From contig NZ_SJPR01000002.1 of assembly GCF_007859955.1 (NCBI RefSeq), forward strand, positions 48,353 to 112,352: DNA of 64,000 nucleotides, written 5' to 3'. Shown in pieces: positions 28,401 through 36,325 of this stretch. Made by a program: the position numbers and the translations under genes. Source of the stretch: Botrimarina colliarenosi (lineage in GTDB: Bacteria > Planctomycetota > Planctomycetia > Pirellulales > Lacipirellulaceae). The notes below the pieces were generated by a model. It was not told the DNA's origin. It saw nothing but the letters and a program-made list of their open reading frames with translations, and did not search any database. Every line of letters starts with the position of its first letter. Within the stretch, counting starts at the first letter, position 1.

Positions 28401-31047
28401 CGAGAGTGATCCCTCGGCAGCGCTCAATGTGACGATCGACTCGACGACGCCTGGCGGCGTCACGACAGCCCTTCCTGACGAAGCACGGGTCGGCCAAGAA
28501 TTGTCCGTCGATCTCGACAGCCCCGACGAGGGCATGGCCGGCGTCCTCTATTCGCTGGTCGGCGCCCCGGCGGGCATGACAATCGACGCGGGCACCGGCG
28601 AACTGACTTGGACCGCCACTACCGAGCAAACGGGTCCGCTGCAGTTCGATGTCGTCGTCACGGACGCGGCGGGCAACGCGTCGACGAGGACCTTCGAGCT
28701 CACGACCCTCGGCGTGATCGCGGCCCGAGCCGACGACTACGAGGTTGACGAGGACGCCTCGCTGAGCGTTGACGCCGCGAATGGCGTGCTGCAGAACGAT
28801 GGCGACGGCTCGATCGACGGCCTCACCGTGACAGTTGTCGATCAGCCGGCTCACGGTACGGTCACCCTCAACGCCGACGGCTCGTTCACCTACACGCCTG
28901 AGGCAAACTACTTCGGCGCCGACTCGTTTACCTACCGCTCGACCGACGGGACCGACGTCTCGAACGTCGCCAAGGTGACGATCGCCGTGAACGCGTTGCA
29001 GGACGCGCCGGAGCCGGTCGTCGACAGCTACACCCTCAACGAAGACGAACCGCTGGCGGTCACGCCGGCGAATGGCGTCTTGGCGAACGACGTCGACGTC
29101 GACGGCGACACGCTCACCGCGACCGTCGTCACGGGGCCGACGCATGGGACGCTCACCTTCAACGCGGACGGCTCCTTCGTCTACACGCCAGCCGCCAATT
29201 ACTTCGGCCCCGACTCGTTCACCTACTCCGTTACCGACGGGGTGACCGTTTCCGACCCGGTAACCGTGTCGCTGACCGTCAATTCGGTCAACGACAACCC
29301 CACCGTCACCGACGACACCTACACCGTTAGCGAAGACGGCACGCTCACCGTCGCGGTCGGTGAAGGCGTGCTCGCCAACGATTCTGACATCGATAGCACG
29401 GTGCTCGGCGTCACGGTCGTCACCGGCCCCGCCAAGGGCACGCTGACGCTGAACGCGGACGGGTCGTTCACCTACACGCCGAACGCTGACTTCTTTGGCA
29501 CAGACACGTTCACCTATCGGACGTCGGACGGGGCGGGGGGCATGAACGATGGCCAGGTGACAATCAATGTCACCGGCACGCCCGATTCGCCAGTGGCGGT
29601 CGACGACAGCTTCGACGCCCCTAACGATGGGACGCCGACGACGCTCAACGTACTTGCCAACGACACCGATCCCGACGGCACGTCGTCGCACAAGATCACC
29701 TCCGTGACGACCGGCTCGCTTGGCGGGACGATTGTGATCAGCGCCGACGGCCGTTCGCTGAAGTACACGGCGCCCCTCGAGGGGGTCGGCAACGACGTTT
29801 TCACCTACACGATGGAGGACGGAGACGGGCTCACCTCGACGGCGTCGGTGGTGGTCAATGTCTACGATGCGGGTAGCGTGACGATCAGCGGCTTTGTGTA
29901 TGTCGACACCGACAACGACGGCGTCCGCGAAACCGGCGAGATCGGCATCCCCGGCGTGCTCGTGACGCTCACCGGCGTCGATGTCCGCGGCTACTCGGTC
30001 TCACGGTCGATGCTCACCGGCAACGACGGCAGCTACTCGTTCACCGAGCTTTCATCAGGCACGTACAAGATCGTCGAGAGCCAGCCTGCGGCCCACTCGG
30101 ACGGCAAGGACGTGACGACTGTCGCCGGGGCTGCGCTCACCAACGACACGATCAGCAACCTCGTCGTCAGCGGCAATAGCGTGTTCACCGAGAACAACTT
30201 CGGCGAGACGCCGCTCTCCTCGAGCTATATCACGCTGGCTTGGTTCCTCGCCTCAGCGCCCTCGCCACAGGAGATGTTCCGCAAGGTCGTGGCCGACGCC
30301 GAGGAACAGGCCGGCCACACCGAACTGGCCGCAACCATCCGCTCAGGCGGTAGCGCCAGCCAAACAAACACGTCGCCAACCGCGGCCATCGACGCCTACA
30401 TGGCGACCGAAGACACGACGCTCACGGTGACGGCCGCCAATGGCGTCCTCGCCAACGACTCGGACGCCGAGGACGACACGCTGACCGCTGCGGTGACCCA
30501 GTCACCCACCCACGGAACGCTGTCGCTGGCTTCCGATGGCTCGCTGACCTATACCCCGACGGCGAACTACACGGGGCAAGACACGTTCAGCTACAAAGCG
30601 AAGGATGACGAGTTCTCGTCGCCCGCGGTCGTGGTGACCATCACCGTGGCGAACACCAACGACGCTCCCGTCGCTGCCAACGACACCTACCCGGCGACCG
30701 CCGGCGCGCCGTTGGTGATCGCCGAAGGTGAAGGCGTCCTTGCCAACGACACGGACATCGATGGCGATACGCTGGCGGCGACGATCGTAACGCAGCCCAC
30801 CAACGGCACCGTGTTGCTTGGCTCCAGCGGCCAGTTTACCTACGTCCCCAACGCGGGGTTCACCGGTCAGGACTCGTTCACCTACCGGGTCGCTGACCCG
30901 AGCGCCGCGACGGCCACAGCGACCGTGGCGATCCAGGTTGCAGCGAGCACTACTACTAGCGGCAGCCAGTCGGCGACGATGGCCTTCGTGCTCGACGCCT
31001 TCGATGCGGCGTTTGAGGAGAGCGAGGACTGGAGCCTGGCGTTGTAA
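25474..31047 (+). CDS. Giant surface protein with ELW, cyclophilin and cadherin-like domains
   Basis: The 1857-residue protein begins with a basic stretch and FQQLESRQVLSA, a planctomycete-type export leader. Eight ELWxTDGTxxGT repeats follow (about residues 65-450). A complete cyclophilin-type PPIase domain occupies about 605-755 (YGGIVIELFENETPGTVDNF, FFHRSVEDFVIQGGG, SQFFVNL). Next come a CnaB/SdrD-like domain (about 785-880, GAKFLDLDGDGSFNNSDV), Ig-like and cadherin-like modules (about 885-1080), four tandem-95 cadherin-like repeats from 1087, an SdrD-like domain near 1470-1570 (GFVYVDTDNDGVRETGEIG), and two more repeats to the end. It should be secreted and calcium-binding, for adhesion or matrix structure. 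Monocistronic. The substrate of the PPIase domain is unknown. Confidence 0.85.
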   Translation: MRKSRKRQKPARRQRNLRAGFQQLESRQVLSATAVAIDVNPYGAAAPAELTVVGDLMYFSATDGSNGRELWVTDGTSLGTRLVKDIAPGSAASTPTDLVAIGTSLYFIATDGTNGRELWKTDGTEAGTVMVRDLTPTNATASSVDNLIAVGNTLYFTANDGTNGVELWKSDGTSNGTTQVKNIAAAAGASSTPGNLTEVNGVLYFSATDGVNGRELWKSDGTASGTVMVKDINTGTTTTTSGTTTTETPRSSSPGLMTVVGNTLYFVAIDSVHGAELWKTDGTAGGTVRLTDLYAGTTNSFGAGDQLTAVGNTLFFSANDGVHGTELWKLDTATSSTPTLVKDIEPGAEGNLNDFSGFTAYNGKLYFSASDDVSGKELWVSDGTSVGTIRLVDINPGVHKDDDDADVANDSYPYYFTEVGGLLYFSAFTDATDRELWRTDGTAAGTQLVTDAHFGTKASNPTNFVEFNGGIYYTALDASGQSELHTLVNADNFRLTVSINGGAIEIPDLLGVESDGSNGAYYTLTDDGLVFLGGTGQTLGGFFDMWRTDAGEAGENAEAFLTSTRLMGSVADGTHTVQMFVNGHLVDEFGDYVLQDGDDVVLAYTSNPIVSIVTNYGGIVIELFENETPGTVDNFLTYINDGDYLNSFFHRSVEDFVIQGGGFTTSSTAFTNTSQFSPVTSNGQIDNEPGISNLRGTLAMAKIAGQPDSATSQFFVNLKDNSSLLDPADKNAFTVFGRVLSMQTVDDIAGLQINDVDGATNSAFGEVPQGANGELVVVSAIEGLGSLTGAKFLDLDGDGSFNNSDVAQSGVVVFIDQNNNGSFDAGELSTTTDANGRYHLQVTPGAYTVRAELSSGVVTTQAGYSVNVEIGREIANLNFGEQFLGAPTGVDLVDVSDTGSSDSDDLTSFNNATAGSKLTFSVTGVTAGSEVRLYAGSVLIGTATASSNQVLITTDGATTLSDGLHAITATVSLSGFESDPSAALNVTIDSTTPGGVTTALPDEARVGQELSVDLDSPDEGMAGVLYSLVGAPAGMTIDAGTGELTWTATTEQTGPLQFDVVVTDAAGNASTRTFELTTLGVIAARADDYEVDEDASLSVDAANGVLQNDGDGSIDGLTVTVVDQPAHGTVTLNADGSFTYTPEANYFGADSFTYRSTDGTDVSNVAKVTIAVNALQDAPEPVVDSYTLNEDEPLAVTPANGVLANDVDVDGDTLTATVVTGPTHGTLTFNADGSFVYTPAANYFGPDSFTYSVTDGVTVSDPVTVSLTVNSVNDNPTVTDDTYTVSEDGTLTVAVGEGVLANDSDIDSTVLGVTVVTGPAKGTLTLNADGSFTYTPNADFFGTDTFTYRTSDGAGGMNDGQVTINVTGTPDSPVAVDDSFDAPNDGTPTTLNVLANDTDPDGTSSHKITSVTTGSLGGTIVISADGRSLKYTAPLEGVGNDVFTYTMEDGDGLTSTASVVVNVYDAGSVTISGFVYVDTDNDGVRETGEIGIPGVLVTLTGVDVRGYSVSRSMLTGNDGSYSFTELSSGTYKIVESQPAAHSDGKDVTTVAGAALTNDTISNLVVSGNSVFTENNFGETPLSSSYITLAWFLASAPSPQEMFRKVVADAEEQAGHTELAATIRSGGSASQTNTSPTAAIDAYMATEDTTLTVTAANGVLANDSDAEDDTLTAAVTQSPTHGTLSLASDGSLTYTPTANYTGQDTFSYKAKDDEFSSPAVVVTITVANTNDAPVAANDTYPATAGAPLVIAEGEGVLANDTDIDGDTLAATIVTQPTNGTVLLGSSGQFTYVPNAGFTGQDSFTYRVADPSAATATATVAIQVAASTTTSGSQSATMAFVLDAFDAAFEESEDWSLAL
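28732..30950 (+). repeat. Six tandem 97-residue cadherin-like repeats
   Basis: Within the giant surface protein, six modules share xDxYxxxED...NGVLANDxDxDGD...HGTLTxNADGSFTYTPxANYFGxDSFTY. Anchor aromatic codons lie at 28738, 29029, 29320 and 29611 and at 30397 and 30688, an exact spacing of 291 bp within each block. An SdrD-like domain and a non-repetitive segment split the array after the fourth copy. These are diverged protein repeats, not DNA satellite or CRISPR. Confidence 0.85.
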
Positions 31048-31079
31048 CTTAGCGCCGTCGTTTAGCCCGGCGCCTTCTT

Positions 31080-32348
31080 TTAGAAGGTCGCTTCGAGGCC
31101 GAGGCTAAGGCCCTGGGCCCAGTAGCCCGACGAGGCGCCGGGGAAGGTCGGCGTCGCCGATCCCGTCAGCGAGCCGCCGCTGAACTGGGTCGGATTCACG
31201 TTCGTGTCAATCTGGTCGGCGGCGCGGAAGACATTGCTCAACGCCATGTAGGTGTAGCCCACCGAGAGGACGGCCCGCTCGCTCAGCTTTCGCTTGAGCT
31301 TCACGCCGACTTCGTACGACGCGCCGAAGCGGCTGTCGCTGTAATCGCCGATGTTGGTCGGCTGCGCCAGCAAACCACCGGCGGTCGTGGTCGCCGCGTT
31401 GCCGGTGTCGGTGACGGTCGTCGATCCGTCGATGCTTGAGCGTCGCTGCACGCCACCCAGGGCGAAGCCGATCGAAGACTCGAGCGACCAGCAGGGGCTC
31501 ATTTCATTGTTGAACCGAATGCCAAAGAGGCCACCGTTGAAGGTGTTCCTCGTGGCGAAGCGATCGTAGGAGTCGATCGTCGACCCGGCGCTCGCGCCGG
31601 CCAAGGAAAGCATGCTCTGCGACGCAAGCAACGTGTCGGACAGTTCCTGATAGCGGTAGCCCACGACAAAGTCGCAACGGCCCCCGCAGTGCTGGGAAAT
31701 ATTGAACAGGTACGTTACGTCGAGCGCCTGGAACTGGGTCTCGGCGTCGAGCTGCAGTGATCCACTGGTCGCGCCCGGAAAGACAACCGACAGCGCATCC
31801 TCGGCCGAGGTGCTCGAGTTGAAGATCGGTCGCGACAGCACGGCGTAGTCGGCGTCCGAGGCAGAGAAGCCTTCGCTCTCGTCCTCCAGGCGGAGATAGC
31901 TGACCTCGATACCCCGCGTCTGGCAGCTGTCGACCCACGTCCCCAGTCGGACCCGCCCGCCAAAGCGGGAGTCCTCCAAGAGCCGGTCGCCGCCACCGAA
32001 GAGGACCTCGGTGTCGGCGTCGCCCAAGACACCGCGGCCTGTGGTCGAGCCGGTCGTCACCAGAGGGGGCGTATCGACGCCTTTGGTCCACCAAATCAGC
32101 GAGTCAACCTCGACCCAGCAAGCCCGACCGCAGCAGTCGCAGGCGCCACCGCAGGACGAGACGATATCGCAGCAGCCAGCTCCCATCGTCTCGTCGCTGT
32201 AATCGTCGGACGGCTCCGACAGGTAATCATCCACATGGTGGGCGGCTGTCATCCCTGGAGACGGCTGCGCCGACGCGAGTCCGGTGAGGGACATCCAGGC
32301 TGCTGCTAGCAGCCTTGCCGCCGAGGTCGCGTGCTGAGATGGGTTCAT
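31080..32348 (-). CDS. BBP7-family outer-membrane beta-barrel protein
   Basis: The 422-residue protein has a signal peptide (AARLLAAAWMSLTGLASA), a cysteine-rich linker (CCDIVSSCGGACDCCGRACW, about 59-78) and VEVDSLIWWTKGVDTPPLVTTG, which opens the BBP7 barrel typical of planctomycetes. Later markers are VLFGGGDRLLEDSRFGGRVRLG, FVVGYRYQEL and FGIRFNN. It ends LSLGLEATF, with the terminal aromatic of outer-membrane barrels. The function of BBP7 proteins is not established. The gene converges with the giant surface protein gene 32 bp away and follows the lyase-like gene. Confidence 0.85.
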   Translation of the reverse strand: MNPSQHATSAARLLAAAWMSLTGLASAQPSPGMTAAHHVDDYLSEPSDDYSDETMGAGCCDIVSSCGGACDCCGRACWVEVDSLIWWTKGVDTPPLVTTGSTTGRGVLGDADTEVLFGGGDRLLEDSRFGGRVRLGTWVDSCQTRGIEVSYLRLEDESEGFSASDADYAVLSRPIFNSSTSAEDALSVVFPGATSGSLQLDAETQFQALDVTYLFNISQHCGGRCDFVVGYRYQELSDTLLASQSMLSLAGASAGSTIDSYDRFATRNTFNGGLFGIRFNNEMSPCWSLESSIGFALGGVQRRSSIDGSTTVTDTGNAATTTAGGLLAQPTNIGDYSDSRFGASYEVGVKLKRKLSERAVLSVGYTYMALSNVFRAADQIDTNVNPTQFSGGSLTGSATPTFPGASSGYWAQGLSLGLEATF

Positions 32349-32633
32349 AGTCGATAGCGGTGAGCGATTGAAACGGGTCGAGAGTCAAGGCCTGCTTTCG
32401 TCAATCGTCACATCCGCCTCGAATCCTCAAACCTATTACGACCGTTAATTCTTGCCCGTTTTCTCAATTGCTAGCGTTGCGCATCGCGGCTTTTTCGGCG
32501 CGGGGCGTCGGCTAGGCGAAGAGACCGCCGCCCCCATACGCACTGCCGGCGCCAGCAACAGTGGCTTCATTGCCAGCTAGCTTGATAACGCTACGCCCGC
32601 CAAGCGGAGGCGGGAGACTTTGAAGCCTGTCGC

Positions 32634-35600
32634 CTAGCGGCGGCGGGCGGTGAGAAGGAGGCCTAAAGCCCCTAGAAGCAAACCGCTCGGTTCCGGCGTA
32701 GCCGTCGCCGAGCTGGCGGAGACGGCTGTGGCGCCATAGTTTGCCTTCCACACGAGGTAGTCCTCTTGATCGACTCCGTTCAGGCCATCGCCAGCATTGC
32801 CGATCGAAGTCTCGTCGGCGGAGCCTAGGTTGTCGCGCCAGACGGTGTAGTCAGCGGCGTCCACGAATCCGTCGCCGTTGAAATCTCCAAGCACCCCTTC
32901 GGTGAAATTGGATAGCGAGACGAGGTCCGTTAGGCCTTCGTAGTTCACGATGAAGGACCCGCGGCCGTCTTCGGTGGCGATCCGCGCTCCAGACGCCACA
33001 TTTCCAAATTGATTGGCCAAGGAGCCCGCCTCGAGGATTTCGAACACGTCACTCGCTTGCGGCGTGAAGCCTTCCGCTAGCGAGAGCGAGAGGTCGCCGC
33101 CCAGCGTCGCCGCGCCGGTGACCACGAGCTTGTTGAGCGCGTCGCCACCGGCGATCTCAACTTCAAGCAGAGCCCCTGCGGAGAGGTTAAAGTCGCCTTC
33201 GACGGTAAGCACCGAATCAACGCCGCCGGAAAGAACCGTCTCCAACTGTTCAGCGGTAAGATTGGAGTCGGACAAGACGAAGCCATCGATGATCGTGCCG
33301 ACTTCGCGGCCGTAGATCGCGAAAGTCTGTAAGCCGCTATTCAGGAAGTAATCGATGCCGGCGTTGAGCGGCGATACGACCCCGTTGAGGGCAGCGAGGC
33401 TCGGCGAGACGCGGTTCCAAACCGCCTCGTCGCCCGGGTTGGCGTAGGTCTGCACCTCTTCGAAGTTGGACGTGGTTGCAACCAAAGTGCTAGCTGTGTC
33501 GGAGGTCCAAAAGCTGTTGTTGCCACCCGGGGCCGTTGACGGATCGCCCGCCAGTGGCGAATTACTCGGCTCGGAGGTCTTGGCGAACAAGTACCAAGTC
33601 TTCGATTCGGGGATGACGATCCCGGTCGAAGCGACACCGCTTGCGCTGGGGGCCGCTAGGCTCTCGGTCGAGACTAGCACAATGCCGCCGCCGTTGAGGT
33701 CGGCGCCATCGTAAGAGCCCCCCGCGCCGGCGCCGTGAATGGCGTTGTTGAAGAGGGCCCAGTCACTGCCCAAAGCAAGGTCTTCCGCTTGAATCCCGAT
33801 GGCGCCCGTGTCGGTTTGGACCCCCGTCCTCCCCTGGGGACGCACCACCGAGCCCGCGCCTGCAGCGACGCTACCCATCACTTTCCCGCTCCCACCTAGC
33901 GACTTGCCTGTGGTGAGGATGAGACCGCCGGAGACCGCGGAGACGTCAAGCGTGGTCCCTTCGGCCAAGTCAACGCCGCTTGATTGGCCAAGACCGCTGC
34001 CTTGGACGATGAGCTTGCCTCCCTCAATCGCGGTGGCGCCCGTGTAGCTATTGGCGCCGGAGAGAGTGAGGCTGCCGTCTCCTTGCTTCATGAGGCCGCC
34101 GCTACCCGAGACGGGCCCGGTGATAGATCCGGAGTAGCCAGCGGTATCAATGGTTGCCCCGCCGGCGCCGAGCACGGTTGCGACCGTCACCTGGGGGGAA
34201 TCGGCGGCGCGAAGCGCGCCTCCGTTCATGTAAAGCAAACCTGTGCCGCCGCCACTAGCGATGGTACCGGTCTGCAAGACGCCGCCGGCCTCCACTGAGA
34301 CCACGCTTGATTGGCCAGGCGAACTCACGAGGACGCGGCCCGCTGTCGCGGCGCCGCCGCTGATCGTCAACGAACCGTTCGCGGTCACCGTGTCGAAGAC
34401 GTCGAGCGTTCCGCCGCTGACGTTCAGCGTCCCGTTGACGGCCAGACGCCTCGCGAAGGCGTGGCCACTGACATGGCTGACAGCACCGGTGGTGACAGCG
34501 ACGTCGCCCAGTGTCGGCGCCCCGCCGGTCCAGACGCCGCCCGACGTCCAAGTCCCACCCGATGAGGTTTTGGTAGAGCCATCGGCGCCCAGCTCATTGA
34601 CGTACTCTTCGAGCCGCGTGTAGCCGGCCGCGTTGACCCCCTTCCAATCGGCCGCGTTCGCTGGATTGAGGCCGTGAGCAGACTCCCAGTTGTCTGCCAT
34701 GCCATCGTTGTCAGTGTCGGCGAGTCGGGCGCGGGTGTTCAGGTAGCTGGGGTCCACTCCGTAACCGGGGAACAGATCGGTGTCGCGTAGGATCACGCCG
34801 CCCAGCGTGCCGTAGCTGGCGACTTCCTGCATCAGACGGGTATCGACGGCGTCACGGATGATGGAGGGCCCGGCATTCTCCATCACATAGGCCACCGCCT
34901 GCTGCGCCGTCATCGTTGCAGTGGTCGGGAAAGCGTGTCGTGTCGCGACGACATCCGCGCCCGGATAGTTGGTGTTGAGTGATCCGTCGAGCACCCCGTC
35001 GCGGTCCGAATCGACCCAGTTGTCGTTAGCGTAGATATGGAAGGAACTCGTGCCGCTAGAGAATGGCGAACCGCCATCTACGGGGCCTTCGATAAAGTAA
35101 TTGCCTTCGACGTTCGCGTACGACGTGCCCGACGTGTCGCCCATGATGTACCCGGCCGACTCGTAGCCGTAGACGACGTTGTTGATAAACTCGTTCTCGT
35201 TACGCACCTTCGGGTTACGGGTCACGTTGTCGGCGTAAAGGCTCTTGATCACACTGACGCTGCCCCCGTCGCCGGGCGTCATCAGGCCGCCGGTGCTGTG
35301 ACCGACCCGATCGAGCCCCTGGGCGATGATCGAATTCTGGATCGTGATGTTATCAATGACGTAACCGCTGTCGGGGTTGATGTCGAACGTGCCATCGACG
35401 CCCCAGGTGATCGACATGTGGTCGAAGATCATATTCGAGCCGCGGGCGATACTCGCGGCGTCGGTGCGGACGCCCGGGTCGCCCTTGCGAACAGCAAAGT
35501 GTCGGCTGATCAAGTTATGGGAGTTGGTGAAGCTGATCCGATCGTTGTAGATGGTGAACCCGCCGGGCGCGGTTTGGCCGGCGATGGTGATGTTGCTCGC

Positions 35601-35879
35601 AACGGTCACGACCGACTCGATATTGGCGATCCCGCCCACATCGAAGACGACGAATCGGTTCGACTGGCTGACCGCGTCGCGGAACGACCCGGGCCCCGCG
35701 TCGTTGAGGTTCGTGACGTGATAGACACTGGCGGCCGCGAGGTTCGTTCGCGCCCCCGTGGTGTACCGGCCAAAGCCCTCCGCCTCGGGGAAGGCCAGGA
35801 GCTGCGCGACAGCCCCCGATGGTATTACCAGGGTTGCCAGTGCGGCGCAGGCGAGTGCTCGATTCAATGCCCGATCCAT
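32634..35879 (-). CDS. Pectate-lyase-like PEP-CTERM protein
   Basis: The 1081-residue secreted protein has a signal peptide (LACAALATLVIPSGAVAQ), then a pectate-lyase-like beta-helix (AFPEAEGFGRYTTGAR, VYHVTNLNDAGPGSFRDAV, NITIAGQTAPGG, FDHMSITWGVDGTFDI) to about residue 380. A thrombospondin-like calcium motif DTDNDGMADNWE follows, then an autotransporter-type repeat region with QGDGSLTLSGANSYTGAT and a C-terminal dockerin-like stretch (DFNGDGFVDAADYTVWRDN). It ends with a PEP-CTERM tail, PEPSGLLLGALGLLLTARRR, a sorting signal for an exosortase. It likely acts on uronic-acid polysaccharides at the surface; the substrate is unproven. It neighbours the GH78 gene on the other strand. Confidence 0.85.
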   Translation of the reverse strand: MDRALNRALACAALATLVIPSGAVAQLLAFPEAEGFGRYTTGARTNLAAASVYHVTNLNDAGPGSFRDAVSQSNRFVVFDVGGIANIESVVTVASNITIAGQTAPGGFTIYNDRISFTNSHNLISRHFAVRKGDPGVRTDAASIARGSNMIFDHMSITWGVDGTFDINPDSGYVIDNITIQNSIIAQGLDRVGHSTGGLMTPGDGGSVSVIKSLYADNVTRNPKVRNENEFINNVVYGYESAGYIMGDTSGTSYANVEGNYFIEGPVDGGSPFSSGTSSFHIYANDNWVDSDRDGVLDGSLNTNYPGADVVATRHAFPTTATMTAQQAVAYVMENAGPSIIRDAVDTRLMQEVASYGTLGGVILRDTDLFPGYGVDPSYLNTRARLADTDNDGMADNWESAHGLNPANAADWKGVNAAGYTRLEEYVNELGADGSTKTSSGGTWTSGGVWTGGAPTLGDVAVTTGAVSHVSGHAFARRLAVNGTLNVSGGTLDVFDTVTANGSLTISGGAATAGRVLVSSPGQSSVVSVEAGGVLQTGTIASGGGTGLLYMNGGALRAADSPQVTVATVLGAGGATIDTAGYSGSITGPVSGSGGLMKQGDGSLTLSGANSYTGATAIEGGKLIVQGSGLGQSSGVDLAEGTTLDVSAVSGGLILTTGKSLGGSGKVMGSVAAGAGSVVRPQGRTGVQTDTGAIGIQAEDLALGSDWALFNNAIHGAGAGGSYDGADLNGGGIVLVSTESLAAPSASGVASTGIVIPESKTWYLFAKTSEPSNSPLAGDPSTAPGGNNSFWTSDTASTLVATTSNFEEVQTYANPGDEAVWNRVSPSLAALNGVVSPLNAGIDYFLNSGLQTFAIYGREVGTIIDGFVLSDSNLTAEQLETVLSGGVDSVLTVEGDFNLSAGALLEVEIAGGDALNKLVVTGAATLGGDLSLSLAEGFTPQASDVFEILEAGSLANQFGNVASGARIATEDGRGSFIVNYEGLTDLVSLSNFTEGVLGDFNGDGFVDAADYTVWRDNLGSADETSIGNAGDGLNGVDQEDYLVWKANYGATAVSASSATATPEPSGLLLGALGLLLTARRR

Positions 35880-36325
35880 TGGCGCTGAGCCGTTGAGATG
35901 AAGTGCGGGAGTCCGCAGGGGTCGTAAAGGCGGACGGCCAAGGGCGTATCCGTAGGGAGGAGAATCGCCGCGACAGAATCACAGCGACGCAGACCCTTTA
36001 GGATAGCCACTGGGCTGATTGGGCGTCAAAGCAACCGTTCGCAACGCGCCGTGAGGGCGTAAGGAAGGGAAGTTTTCGTTTTCGGATGGTTTCTGCGGAT
36101 TCCGTCCGTGAGGGACCGAGACTGGCACGGGTGAATCGCCGAAGTGATTCCTGAAGATCGTTTCTGCCCTTCGCTCACTTTGCGGGCCTTCAAGGGGAAC
36201 GATCTGAGCATTCCGCCGCGAGCGTACGAGGGGAACATCACCAACCAGGGGCCTGTTGGTATCATCTTGGTGTTCGCTACGGACTTCTCCCGATTGATTG
36301 ACCCCCGCCGAGAGTTAAGAGCCCG
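35880..36325. other. Divergent intergenic region
   Basis: This 446-bp gap lies between the divergently read lyase-like and rhamnosidase genes and must hold their promoters. No clear -24/-12 or strong dyad was found; CCAACCAGGGGCCTGTTGG at 36241-36259 is a near-palindrome. Shared regulation of the two polysaccharide genes is possible. Confidence 0.4.

Noticed and set aside
28225-29691. 488-residue antisense reading frame in the giant surface protein gene
   Set aside because: It is Arg/Val-rich noise opposite the codon-regular tandem repeats and has no recognisable domain; the sense strand has clear domains.
28732-30950. Regular 291-bp periodicity considered as CRISPR or satellite DNA
   Set aside because: The units are diverged at DNA level, stay in frame and encode cadherin-like modules.
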